This document shows, piece after piece, positions 1 to 9,670 of a stretch of DNA of 64,000 nucleotides. The notes under the pieces are model-generated. The model was not told where the DNA came from. It saw only the letters and a list, made by a program, of their open reading frames with translations, and ran no database searches. Position 1 is the first letter of the stretch. Every line of letters begins with the position of its first letter. The translations under genes were made by a program, and so were the position numbers. Origin of the DNA: Odontocerum albicorne (taxonomy: Eukaryota > Arthropoda > Insecta > Trichoptera > Odontoceridae); NCBI GenBank assembly GCA_949825065.1, contig OX463842.1, forward strand, positions 5,545,723 through 5,609,722. Direction: 5' to 3'.

Positions 1-778
1 ATGATTAGATGCCGCCATACATGCAAAGTGTTGAAGTATTTTAGAGAATTTATTTTCTACCATCGAGAGGAAGGGAAGATGCAAACTCAGCAGACACACA
101 TGACACGCATGGCAACTAATGAAATGTTCACCATCCATAGAGTTAAAACCTCTTTTGCCCAAAGGCAATAAGCTTATTTGGCTCCCATTACATACAATGG
201 CGTGCCGACTTCAATAAAGGTAAAGGTAGGAAAACCATTCAGACAGTCGATCGGAGCGTGGTTGTTATTGCGACAGGATTTTGACTACTTGGGCTTTCAG
301 GATGAATGACGAGTGGAAAAGATTTATGTGAGCTCGTGAGTATGGGTCTCTTCTTGTTGTTTTAATTTTGGTTGTTTTTGTATTTGTGTTTCTGTGTATT
401 TTTTTTTTGTTTTAAATTTGTTTTAATTTTTATTCTTATGATTGTGTGCGGTATATTGTGGGATGAATATTTTTGGTCTTTCTGGAGTGATAATGTGTGA
501 GGAGTTGAATTTCGCAAGATGTTTCCAGTTGTAGTTGAGTGTCACTGTTTGTCAGGTTGATGAGAGCGTGCAGCGGGGGTTTTTTGTGTAATCAAAAATC
601 GGAAAGAAGTATCGATTTATTTTTTCATGCTAAATATCCTCAGTGAGATACTGGGGATACGACAAATGAAAGGCAACAAACCCAGATCCATTAAAATTAT
701 ATGTCCAAATCAAATTACCTGTTGTTTTTTCTCAAATTGTGTATATTTCTTGTGATAAATAAATAAAATAAATAAATT
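1..778 (+). mobile_element. LINE-E 3' end, 5' part outside the window
   Basis: A reading frame is open from base 1, has one TAA at 169-171, and continues in the same frame to a TGA at about 306-308. It reads HRVKTSFAQRQ, stop, AYLAPITYNGVPTSIKVK and then FRQSIGAWLL. That pattern is the usual end of a Jockey/CR1/L2-like reverse-transcriptase ORF (known family trend). A T-rich 3' UTR follows and ends in AATAAATAAAATAAATAAA. The same UTR recurs at 31136-31785, 29041-29277 and 32255-32447, and inverted at 5214-5400, which defines the family. The clade is inferred from a short C-terminus only. Confidence 0.7.
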
Positions 779-1298
779 TTTATTTTATTTTAAGAGATTA
801 TCGCCTGATTTGCCCACTTGGGGGTATTGAGACATCAGTATGTTTATTTGAACGAACACTATAACTCACTGGCGTCGTTGCATCACGAAACGAATCGGAT
901 ACCTTGAAGTTATTGATTAGATAGCGAATTGCTGTGCCATTTGGTATACGATTACAACCAACAGTTACACGGAGTTTATTTATGTATAACAGAACGTGAA
1001 TTTTCGTAAAAAAAGTGCAATATTTTTATACGTTTATCTATTTCAAAACGCTGCATGATAAATTTGCCTGGTCTTAAGATGACATACCATATGTCAAATA
1101 AAACAATTCAGGCTAGACGGTTTGAAAATAGCAACAAACACTTTAAAATCTGCGTAGATCTGTTTTACCGCTGAAAAGGAAATATCAAAGTGTACTGAGT
1201 ATTTTTTAAGATGTGTATTAAAATGTATCATCATTTTAGTTTTGTAACTCGTCGCTTAGCTTCACGATTCACTTATGGCTTGGAACTCAGAGATGGTT

Positions 1299-1522
1299 GT
1301 TTCAATACTTGCCTGATCTAAGCTATCTCGGTTGCAGTACTCAATGAGAAACTTGTTTCAATACTTGCCTGATCTAAGCTATCTCGGTTGCAGTACTCAA
1401 TGAGAAACTTGTTTCAATACTTGCCTGATCTAAGCTATCTCGGTTGCAGTACTCAATGAGAAACTTGTTTCAATACTTGCCTGATCTAAGCTATCTCGGT
1501 TGCAGTACTCAATGAGAAACTT
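1299..1522. repeat. 56-bp tandem repeat, 4 copies
   Basis: Four head-to-tail copies of a 56-bp unit begin GTTTCAATACTTGCCTG and end AATGAGAAACTT. They start at 1299, 1355, 1411 and 1467 and look identical, so the array is young or recently homogenised. No gene is seen nearby. Confidence 0.95.
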
Positions 1523-2039
1523 ATCGTTTCTTTAATTTGATCTATCCACAATGCTAGAAAATCTGTCCACTTTGCTCGAAAATCTATCTACTTTGAGATT
1601 AAGGAAAAAAGTCCATGCAGCCTACCCCAAATAGATAGGATGAAAGCAAGGGAAGAAAGGAAAGATCTACCCACTTTCCTGGAAACCCTTCTTTTGCTTA
1701 CCATCCTCAACAGTTCAACCCCCGCCATAAGACAATTTGGAAAAGCTGGTAGTGGCTAGCGACATGTCCGAAGTATGACAATACTCTTATCCTACACAAT
1801 AAATATTACTATTATGTGTGATCAATACATACACACAATTGATCATACGAGGCGTATCCAGAAAGTAAGTGTACTGAGGCTCTCACGACCGGATGGATTT
1901 TATTTTCGACATGTTGGCTACACTTCCGTGTAGCCTGACCCTTCCCCTCCGCAACGAAACCGGTTCGAGGTCAGTACGTTGAAAAGTGTCGACGCGACAA
2001 CACGTTTCGTGAAAAATGTAAATCCAATCTCCCGCCAAG

Positions 2040-2284
2040 TGCGAAATACGCGGCGTCATCCGTTATCTCGTTTGGAAGGGAAAACCTCCGGTTGAGGTTT
2101 ATAATGAGGTGAAAACTGCATATGGTGATAAAGCTATGAATCGTACGAGTGTGTACAAGTGGTGTCGCGAGTTTAAAAACGGTCGTACGTCTGTGCATGA
2201 TGATCAGAGGAGCGGAAGACCTTCAATTGTGACTGACAAAATTGACGAAATTGTTTTGGGACTGTCAAGGCATAATTTTAATTG
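2040..2284 (+). pseudogene. Mariner transposase, N-terminal DNA-binding part
   Basis: The frame reads CEIRGVIRYLVWKGKPPVEV, then a helix-turn-helix-like stretch ending VYKWCREFKNGRTSVHDDQR and the SGRPS motif. This matches the N-terminal paired-like domain of mariner transposases. It then runs VTDKIDEIV and passes into unrelated sequence at about 2258, ending at a stop near 2284. The linker and the first catalytic Asp block (normally TGDE-W) are absent. Confidence 0.88.
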
Positions 2285-2703
2285 AATATATGCTTCAAGG
2301 GGAGACCATCAACTCTGCGAGATACTGTGAGACCCTAAAAAAATTGCGGACGGCGATTCAGAACAAGAGGAGAGGCATGCTGACAAAGGGAGTCTGCCTG
2401 CTGCATGACAATGCCAGACCACACACGGCCAACGCCACGAAGGAACTGCTCGCCTCGTTTAAATGGGATGTCCTGAACCATCCCGCGCATTCCCCTGACC
2501 TAGCACCTTCAGATTACTATCTCTTTACCTCCCTGAAGCTGCACATGGGTGGAAAAAGGTTTTCAACCGACGAGGAGGTAAAGGAGGAGGTGGAGAAGTG
2601 GACGGAGGGGTTGGCGGGAAACTACTTCGAGGAAGGCATCAAAAAGTTGATACCCCTCTTCACCACCTGCATTGAGAGGAATGGCGACTATGTCGAAAAA
2701 TAG
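2258..2703 (+). pseudogene. Mariner transposase, C-terminal catalytic part
   Basis: Joined out of frame to the N-terminal piece, this frame opens at FWDCQGIIL, which normally lies after the first catalytic Asp. It continues through ETINSARYCETL, HDNARPHTA (second catalytic Asp) and HSPDLAPSDYYLF (third Asp of the DD34D triad). It ends GDYVEK and a stop, the normal mariner C-terminus. The reading frame is otherwise clean, so the large deletion is the main lesion. One internal deletion, rather than slow decay, inactivated the copy. Confidence 0.9.
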
Positions 2704-2904
2704 CTTACCTATGTACTACGGTAACCACGTAATTTTTTTGTTAAAATAAAAAAAATTGTAACCTACAAAAATTCAGTACACTTACTTTCTGGACTTACCT
2801 AGTATATGTGATCAATATAATTATTTATAGGGATAAATTAACAATTAAAATTGTGAAAAATCATTATTGAACAGTAGTCAGTAAATATTTGATACGATAA
2901 ACTA

Positions 2905-3010
2905 TCCACGTGATCGAGTATCTCAGTCGTCTTATGGATGAAAGATGTATGTGTGTGTATTGGTTAATTATGTGCAAGCTATTGCACTTTGGCAAACGCA
3001 TAATCTAAAC
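2905..3010. repeat. Short interspersed repeat, pair with 7966-8095
   Basis: A segment with TGATCGAGTATC, then TGTGTGTATTGGTTAATT and GCTATTGCACTTTGG, resembles the one at 7966-8095 (TGATCAAGTATG, TGTGTGTATTGGTTTATT, CTGTTACACTTC). The family is not recognised. Nothing coding is supported here. Confidence 0.5.
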
Positions 3011-3194
3011 AGATCAACCCTAAACTTCCGCTTGCGAGGAGATCTAGGTTCCAATACGATCTGCTGTAGCTTTCCGTTAGGTAGAAATTTATGCAGCGCC
3101 ATTTTTATGATGCTTAGTAACGTTTTACGTTTTAAGCAATTATAATATAAGTTACAGAAAAACGTCAATCTTGGTGTACAACGGTCTAAGAGTC

Positions 3195-3265
3195 CGGATG
3201 ATAATCCGCAAGGAATCGAACCTATGGCTGAATGCTAAACGTTAGATCCCGTCCGCCAACTATAA
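3195..3265 (-). mobile_element. tRNA-like SINE head fragment
   Basis: On the minus strand, AGGTTCGATTCCTTGCGG matches a Pol III box B. It is preceded by a degenerate A-box region (GGGATCTAACGTTTAGCA). A full cloverleaf cannot be drawn, so this is a SINE head relic rather than a tRNA gene. Confidence 0.45.
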
Positions 3266-3594
3266 AAAAAATATTAACCACATCAAGTGTAATTTTGAAA
3301 CCTTTCATTTTTTCTAATAAAACTTATGCTTGACTTAGAAAATAGGTAAAGGAGGCTGCGCGCGTGATGATAAAACCACCTGTTTTTACGAGAGCCGTTA
3401 CAGCGTCAGGAGCGGCAATAAACCTGAGCCATATCAACTGAGGTGGCAATCACACAAATCCAACACTAACAATATTACATAATGCTTTACCCCAGGTGAG
3501 GGCAACGTCAAAATTGAGCGTGCGGAACAGTGGCGGCCTTACCGTGTGTGTTATTCAGCTTTGAAAATATCTAGACTCTAGTTGTATATCTTTC
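3266..3594. other. Unassigned sequence
   Basis: Slightly GC-richer patches lie near 3340-3420 and 3490-3550. I found no reading frame, tandem structure or match to the window's repeat families. Confidence 0.4.
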
Positions 3595-3665
3595 GGAGTA
3601 TTGTACCGCGACTCGTGATGTCGACGTTTTGAAAACGTTGCAGTTTTCGTCTTTACTTTTGTGGA
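3595..3665 (-). repeat. Penelope-like tail with hammerhead-like hairpin, decayed
   Basis: The minus strand reads GAAAACTGCAACGTTTTC followed by AAAACGTCGACATCA. The 6-bp stem GAAAAC/GTTTTC and the following AAAC match the better-preserved copy at 34095-34165. The GAAA core is mutated here. Assignment to Penelope-like elements is an inference from their known 3' motif. Confidence 0.4.
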
Positions 3666-4081
3666 AGTTAACAACAAACAATTATTGTAGGAGAAAACTT
3701 CAGTCCGATCCCATCACCACTCACGCTGTTATGGGGGAAATATAAGTCCTTATCTAGCGCGATCTACTTTAGAAGATTGAAGTCTTCTTTATTTTATTTT
3801 TATAAGTGCGACGTCACGTAGTGACAAAGAAAAAAATGCCCAAAGGGATTGCTTCTCCTGTGGAGATACACACGAGTGTGAAAAATAATAATAATGACGA
3901 TGGATTTAGGTTAGACATCACGGGATTACTCGCAGCGCAGTAATTTTTTTCTTATCAAGTGGCCGGAGTTCAAACAGCCTACCAAGTCATCAGTACTTTC
4001 ACAGAAAATTTCAAATGCAACGAAACTATTGACGCCACAATTTCGTCTTCATCGATAAATTGAATGTTCCGAATCGAGACA

Positions 4082-4330
4082 ATAGGGTGGGGTATTATGG
4101 CAGGGCTTTTGCCGTTGTTGGTTTTGTGGCGTGAAATGATCTACCCTTAAATGTTTGAAATATAAGAGGCTTGTGCAGCTTTGAGAAGCACTTGGAGACA
4201 ACCATTTTTGGGAGGTCTTATTAAAGTTTATGACTATATATGAACACTAAACATATACGCTACACTACATCTAAAGCCGAAAGTGCTACTATCAGAATAT
4301 CTACAAAGGTTTCTTTCTAGTTCATCTTCC
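4082..4330 (+). mobile_element. LINE-D C-terminal fragment and 3' UTR
   Basis: Translation gives NRVGYYGRAFAVVGFVA, stop, NDLPLNV and then CSFEKHLETTIF. This matches the minus-strand copy at 62590-62800 (YHRAYAVASPVSWNGLPPS), a typical reverse-transcriptase C-terminus. The downstream UTR is also shared with 37150-37410. The copy has several stops and is old. Confidence 0.65.
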
Positions 4331-5213
4331 ATTACATGTAACATACAAGGTTGTGGGCTGAAAAAAAACTGATGTCCTCGCAGCCTGGCTCGCTCCATAT
4401 TGCCCCGGAAGGGTATTTATGTATTACGAGACGAGCCAAACATTTTGATAGCGTCTCTTTTGAATGTATTCTATGTTACTCGTATTTATTTTGAGATATG
4501 TTATATGTGTGATTTTGGAATGTTTTCATAAATGTACATGTTATGTTGTTATCAATAAACCTATATTTATTCTTAAGTTTTTTGCGGTTTTTTAAACCAA
4601 GTATGATTTTCATATATCGTAGGTTCAATACTATAACTAAGCAACCAAAGATTTTCTATTCTGAGAAAATTGTGTTCTTAGTTTCGAGGTCCTTTTGTCT
4701 GGTAACTCCCCTTTAATGATGAGGTATAGCGCTTACATTTTTTATGAAACTAATAAAGGAGGTTTCAATAGATCGTAAGATGTAAGTTATAAGAACTTCA
4801 GATATCTACTTTAAGCATTTTTTTTGTTTTCACGTTTACGACTTACCTAATTATGAAAATGCTAAATAACTCAGTTGAGATATAATATTTTAGGATACCT
4901 ATTTATATCATTGGAAAAATAGATAGATATTTTTTCTTGATTGTTGATTATACAATACCCCGGTGCATACTCTCATCAACTCAATTAACAGAGTTCCGTT
5001 TGCATATAACAAGACATATAACAAGAGATTACGTTTGCATATAACACACGAATCGAATCCCTCACACTTCATTACTACAGAGATACCAAAAAGTTCCGTA
5101 ATGTGCCGCATATAATCACCAAAAACACACCTCACGCAAGAGTTCACACAATACTTCACTGTGTAAACTCTTTATACATAATAAGTCATTCCTCCTGCAA
5201 CTCTAAGTATTCA
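4331..5213. other. Unassigned AT-rich sequence
   Basis: It contains one GC-richer patch (about 4370-4430, CGCAGCCTGGCTCGCTCC) and a CAATAAAC signal near 4553 that may end an old retro-element. A stretch of ATATAACA-type repeats lies at 5000-5050. No coding region is supported. Confidence 0.4.
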
Positions 5214-5400
5214 AGCTCCTGTCGCAATCACAACTACGCTCCGATCGACTGCCTAAACTTTTTGCCCCTTTTGCTTTCATTGAATTTGGCACCCCATTGT
5301 ATGACATGGGAGCCAAATAGGGTTATTGCTTTTGAGCAAAAGATATCCTAGCTCTAGAGATGGTGAACATTCAATAAGTTGACATGCGTTATGTGTCTAT
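5214..5400 (-). mobile_element. LINE-E C-terminal fragment, inverted
   Basis: On the minus strand this matches 100-270: the ATGTTCACCATC start, the TTGGCTCCCA block, ACAATGGGGTGCC and the CGATCGGAGCG block. It covers only the C-terminal coding piece and lacks the AATAAATAA tail. Confidence 0.7.
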
Positions 5401-6764
5401 GATAAGTTTGCATTTTTTTTTGATGATGTCAGAGAATGGATTTGAAATGTTAGTTGGCTACGTTAAGGACCCGATACTTCGTGAAAAGCTTATTGAAAAA
5501 AAATACAATTTAATATAAATTTATACTTTATTACATTAGACACAGGGTTAAGCGATCCACAGCCCCTAAGTATAAATCACGGCGCAGCTTCATTGGATTC
5601 ACTTAGCCTTTAAAACAACCACTTCTATTGCTGGAATGAACAAGTAGAGAGAAAAATTATAGCTCAGCAGGTGGACCTTGCCTGTAGAAGAATTGCCACG
5701 TAGTTCTGAACTGCCATAGATATAGGCTTGATTTGAGGATTGTCAATTCAGAATTCTGGGTGGAAGTAGTATAGTACCTTTGACACAGAAGAAAAAGACT
5801 TGAGAATAATTTTTTTCCAATTCGTGGAAGAAGGGGTATGCTTCCAAATATATATTTTTTGTTTGTTTGACAACTCAAATATTTTTTGTCAGATAAATCG
5901 AACCTTCCAAGTAGGCCCCATCTCTTGTTGCAATGTATAATATCATATATGTTATGTTTGTTTATATGTTAATCATGCGAGCGTACGTCAGTTTTCTCAG
6001 AACAGACAATGAGACTAATGAGATAACTGATGTAGATAATTTATTTTGTGTAAAGTTACAATAGTTGAACATTTAAAAAAAAATCACAAATATTAAGAGC
6101 GTGATCTGAATTCTGAATGTTTTCATACCGACATAATTTTTTTTAGCTTTTTTTCTATTAAGTTTATAAAAAGCTTAATTTTGTTACACAAAATTAAGCT
6201 TTTTTATCTAGTGAATTCCTGTAAAGAAAGCTATTTCAAGAACCTGATTATTACGTTCCTAGAATATGCCTATAAAATAACAAAAAACAGTTTTACACTT
6301 GGGACCGTAAAAGTAAAAAGTGCGTGAAGGCGCTTACTTAGTTTCAGGATTCAGGCACGAGATTACACGTTACCCTAGTGGTACTCAAACGTTTTGTATT
6401 GTAGATTTGTTTACTTTTTTAAAGTTAATTTATATTTCTTCTTTTTCTCAACGTTCCTGATCACATTGGAGGTTGACAAATATGACCGCTTTTTTATTTT
6501 TGTCTGCCGCTGTTCTGAACTGCTTTGAGATTTATACATTCTTTCAATGCACCCGGATCATATTTTCAGCAACGCACCTGGTTTTTGGCTCTCTTTACTG
6601 ATAATAATAAATTCAGTCTTACCAATATTTTCTTATCTGCCTTTGTTGATAGTCATAAATTTAGTTTTTACATTATTGAATTTTAATATTACTTTTTTAC
6701 AATATACGATTGATTTAGACTATTTAAACAAAACAATTATAGTTATAATATGAGTGTTCATTTG
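5401..6764. other. Unassigned AT-rich sequence
   Basis: I see nothing coding. The only structured item is the perfect hairpin at 6168-6204, listed separately. Confidence 0.4.
6168..6204. repeat. Perfect 17-bp inverted repeat, 3-base loop
   Basis: AAAAAGCTTAATTTTGT is followed by TAC and the exact reverse complement ACAAAATTAAGCTTTTT. It could extrude as a cruciform or form a short RNA hairpin. No flanking transposon ends were found. Confidence 0.85.
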
Positions 6765-6982
6765 TTTCAGCAAGTGAAATTCAAAATGTAAAAAAAAACA
6801 CATTAAATATAAATAAAAACGCATTAAATATTTCAGCAAGTGCAATACAAAATATTAAAAAAAACACATTAAATATAAATAAAAACACATTAAATATTTC
6901 AGCAAGTGCAATACAAAATATAAAAAAACACATTAAATATTTCAGCAAGTGTAATACAAGATATAAAAAAACACATTAAATA
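6765..6982. repeat. AT-rich tandem repeat, about 4 units
   Basis: Units of about 66 bp (one shortened to about 46 bp) carry TTTCAGCAAGTGCAATACAA and ACACATTAAATATAAATAAA. They are imperfect, differing by indels in the A-runs. Confidence 0.85.
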
Positions 6983-7009
6983 CTACGACAGCTCTTAGTT
7001 TAAACACTT

Positions 7010-7335
7010 CTTTTATTCAAAATATCATTCACTCAATTCAACTTTACTTTCTCTACTACGCCTTCTTCTCACATTTGCAGTGTGTATTTGTTCTAATAGT
7101 CTTTCTTCATCATTTCTGTTACATGTCCAAACCATCTCAGAGTACTCTCGTCATATTATTTAACACATCGGCCTTAAGTTCACATTAATATCTAATTACT
7201 TTATTCCATATGATCACCCCATATATTCTTCGAAGTGTACCCATTTTTTCAGCTGTTATTTTACAGCTGTTTTCAGTCTTTTACTGTGTCCATGTTTCAC
7301 TTCCGTTTCTTGAAGTCTTCTTTTGTTAAATTTTA
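7010..7335 (-). mobile_element. LINE-C fragment, decayed
   Basis: The minus strand gives RRIYGVIIWNKV and a degenerate GLDM block. This corresponds to the LINE-C segment that in other insects reads RRICGV...RI...LRWFGHVER. There are many stops. Confidence 0.55.
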
Positions 7336-7336
7336 T

Positions 7337-7388
7337 GCAATTTTCTTACCAAATATGTTTTTCTGAACATTTGCAGACACGAGGAGGC
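7337..7388 (+). mobile_element. S2-type 3' tail fragment
   Basis: TTTTCTTACCAAATATGTTT and CTGAACATTTGCAGACACGAGG match the tail of the S2 copy at 58428-58650 and the fragment at 28340-28440. The tRNA-like head is missing. Confidence 0.55.
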
Positions 7389-7455
7389 ACCTAACCTAAC
7401 CTAACTTAACCTAACCTAACTTAACCTAACCTAACCAAATCTAACCTAATCTAAG
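7389..7455. repeat. (CCTAA)n telomere-like array
   Basis: About a dozen pentamers of CCTAA with CTTAA and ATCTAA variants. It starts exactly where the preceding S2 tail would end in TATCTAATCTAA. It is in the opposite orientation to the arrays at 8109-8218 and 8742-8803. Confidence 0.9.
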
Positions 7456-8108
7456 ATATCTTTATATAACGCGATTTAAGAATATATCAACGTTTTTCTA
7501 CCATAAATTAATTAAGAGTTAATTTAATAAGTATAATTATTATCAATAATACTAAATTTATATAATAATAAGTAGTTATTATAAATAAAGAATAAAACAG
7601 TTAAAATAAAAAGTGAAATGAATATTCTGTACAAACTTCTTGTAATGGTAAACATTTATGCTGTCACCAATGGCATTCTCCAGTGGCGCAACATAAATTG
7701 TTAACTTATAATTACTTTATTAATGAGTTGTCAGAGTTCACATTAAAGCTCATGTATTCTCCATGGGATTACCTCAGAACTGCATTAAAACCTGTCAATC
7801 GAAGTTGGGATAACATTTCTGAATCACTAATTAACTTTTCCGCTAGCCGATAAACTAGACATAAAAGAATAAGTGGTAGCACAGTTTATGGTAGAGAGAA
7901 AACTGTATTCAAAGACGTTTATATCAATACAATATTTTTAAACTTAGTATTTCACTACTTACGAGTAATCCTTCGTGATCAAGTATGATTTTCAGCCACT
8001 TTGTAGATGGAAGACACCAGTGTGTGTATTGGTTTATTGTGTGTATACTGTTACACTTCAGCTTCAAAGTTCCAATGGCAAGAATATGGAATTTTCACAA
8101 CGATTAGT
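7456..8108. other. Unassigned AT-rich sequence
   Basis: It contains the second copy of the 2905-3010 repeat at about 7966-8095. Nothing else is supported. Confidence 0.4.
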
Positions 8109-8218
8109 AGGTTAGTTAAGGTTAGGTTAGGTAAGGTTAGGTTAGGTAAGGTTAGGTTAAGTAAGGTTAGTTTATGTAAGGTTAGTTTAGGTAAGGTAAG
8201 GTTAGGTTAGGTTAGGTT
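8109..8218. repeat. (TTAGG)n telomeric-type array, left part
   Basis: TTAGG pentamers are interspersed with TAAGG and TTTAGG variants. This is the insect telomeric motif at an internal position. The array stops at TTAGGTT and is followed at once by a T-run that starts the antisense TRAS-like element. Confidence 0.93.
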
Positions 8219-8741
8219 TTTTTTTTTTTTTTTGAAGAGTTGTGCTAATGGGCAACCTGGCTTATGACGCACCAGGTTTATTACCCCGGGATTGTGTTTG
8301 GACTCTCTGAAGTGGTTCTATGGAGACCCACTTCTTTGCCTGTGCCCTCAGTGCATACCCCAAAAGTGTTTATCGTTTATTGCTCTGTATATGTTTAATA
8401 TGTTTCGAATGTTCAGTGTTTGGATAGGACAAGGAATGCGTCCGTGCACGACTTTTTTGGGAGCGCCCCGGCATTTGCCTTACAACAGGAGAAATCACGG
8501 TAAACTCCGTCGGGACGCGGCTGAAGGCCCTTCAAAGAGACCTGCCCTTTGGTATTATTCCCTTGTTACAGTGTTCATGTGTTTTGTGGATTTAACTACT
8601 TTGGCGATATATACACATATGGCGGAAACATTCTCCTTAATTAAAAGTCCCTCCTTTAGATGCTCAAGCAGAAGTCGGGATACGCCCAGCTCGTTCTCCA
8701 GTTTCCTTCGTCTTATGGCCTGCGCGGGACAACTCAGCAGC
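8219..8741 (-). mobile_element. TRAS-type telomere-specific LINE, 5'-truncated
   Basis: Read on the minus strand, this is the end of an ORF, a 3' UTR of about 320 bp and a poly(A) of about 17 (plus-strand T-run at 8217-8233). Both flanks are TTAGG arrays. On the plus strand the junctions are GGTT|T-run and element|AGGTTAGG, so the insert sits between TT and AGG. TRAS1-type endonucleases are known to nick the TTAGG strand between T and A, and its orientation with poly(A) primed from TT fits this. It is a dead fragment of about 0.5 kb. Confidence 0.75.
8555..8740 (-). pseudogene. C-terminal end of TRAS/R1-like ORF2
   Basis: An uninterrupted frame of 61 residues ends at TAA (8555-8557). It begins LLSCPAQAIRRRKLENELG and continues with a leucine-rich helix, ending NTVTRE. 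The C-P-x(5)-RR-x-L pattern resembles the conserved tail (ECP...RR-L) of R1-clade ORF2 proteins after the reverse transcriptase. The whole EN and RT domains are missing by 5' truncation. That the tail stays open suggests a not very old insertion. Confidence 0.65.
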
Positions 8742-8803
8742 AGGTTAGGTTAGGTTAAGTAAGGTTAGGTCAGGTAAGGTTAGGTGAGGTTAGGTTAGGT
8801 AAG
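8742..8803. repeat. (TTAGG)n telomeric-type array, right part
   Basis: Resumes AGGTTAGGTTAGG directly after the TRAS-like element, with TAAGG, TCAGG and TGAGG variants. It is the continuation of the 8109-8218 array. Confidence 0.92.
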
Positions 8804-9179
8804 ATCAATCAGTAGGTTAATTCTTCTGCAGCCTTTTGTTCGACAGTTTATTATAAGACTGTTTTTATGTTAATTAATATCCCTTGAACAAACCTATTTA
8901 AGATAAGAAGTGTATAAGCAACCGAAAAAAATAATTCAGATGTAACATTGTCAAGAGTAAAACTATCCTGGAAGTAAACCCACCAGGGAAAGAACTTGAA
9001 CCGTTGCCAACTGACTTATAAATAAAAACATGAAAAACATGAATTATACTCAGAGTTCTAAGCTGTTCCATCCTCATTTACGAGACAAAAATTACAAGAA
9101 ATAAATTTATTTACAAAAATACCATTCAACATAAAAAAAAATTAACAATGAGATATGGAAAAAAATAAAGGGAAAATTT

Positions 9180-9245
9180 CAGTATTTCTTCTATCAATAA
9201 TAGCGGATTCGAATCCGAATAAGAGCGCCTAAGAAGGTGTGGTAC
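9180..9245 (+). mobile_element. S3 tRNA-like fragment
   Basis: ATAGCGGATTCGAATCCGAA, then AGAGCGCC. It shares the GGGTTCAA box-B block and the AGCGCC segment with 28505-28575 and 61205-61270. Probably a third tRNA-derived SINE. Confidence 0.45.
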
Positions 9246-9411
9246 ATAAATTATGAATTTAAACTGTGCTACATAAATTATGAATTTATTATAGTTATAG
9301 CCTTTTTATTGCGGCGGTAGTATCGTTAAAATTTGCTATCATAAGCATAAATAAAATTTACGAGTTCCGTGGTTCTACACCGGAAGACTCGATTAATGGA
9401 ATAAAAGACAA

Positions 9412-9670
9412 TACTCTTTCCCAGCCTCATTCTTCAATGTGTCTTAATTCTCAATACTGTTTCCCGGCCTCATTCTTCAATGTGTCTTAATTCTCAATAC
9501 TGTTTCCCAGCCTCATTCTTTAATGTGTCTTAATTCTCAATACTGTTTCCCGGCCTCATTCTTCAACGTGTCTTAATTCTCAATACTGTTTCCCAGCCTC
9601 ATTCTTCAATGTGTCTTAATTCTCAATACTGTTTCCCGGCCTCATTCTTCAATGTGTCTTAATTCTCAAT
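9412..9670. repeat. 43-bp tandem repeat, 6 copies
   Basis: The unit is TACTGTTTCCCGGCCTCATT followed by CTTCAATGTGTCTTAATTCTCAA. Copies alternate mainly at CCCGG/CCCAG. The period is exactly 43 bp. Confidence 0.95.

Larger units (their letters stand above)
1848..2802 (+). mobile_element. Mariner-type DNA transposon, internally deleted
   Basis: A 955-bp element is flanked by TA (1846-1847 and 2803-2804), the standard Tc1/mariner target duplication. Its terminal inverted repeats share CCAGAAAGTAAGTGTACTGA: 5' from 1848, and 3' as the reverse complement ending at 2802. Inside is a transposase missing its middle, so the copy is short of the usual roughly 1.3 kb. It cannot move itself but keeps both ends and could be mobilised in trans (inference). 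Confidence 0.93.

Noticed and set aside
1971..2198. 75-codon minus frame
   Set aside because: Antisense shadow of the mariner transposase at 2040-2284.
8007..8210. 67-codon frame ending in repeated VRLGK
   Set aside because: Its second half is translated TTAGG/TAAGG repeat.
8292..8753. 153-codon plus frame
   Set aside because: It is antisense to the TRAS-like ORF end and UTR; the minus-strand frame has the recognisable protein pattern.
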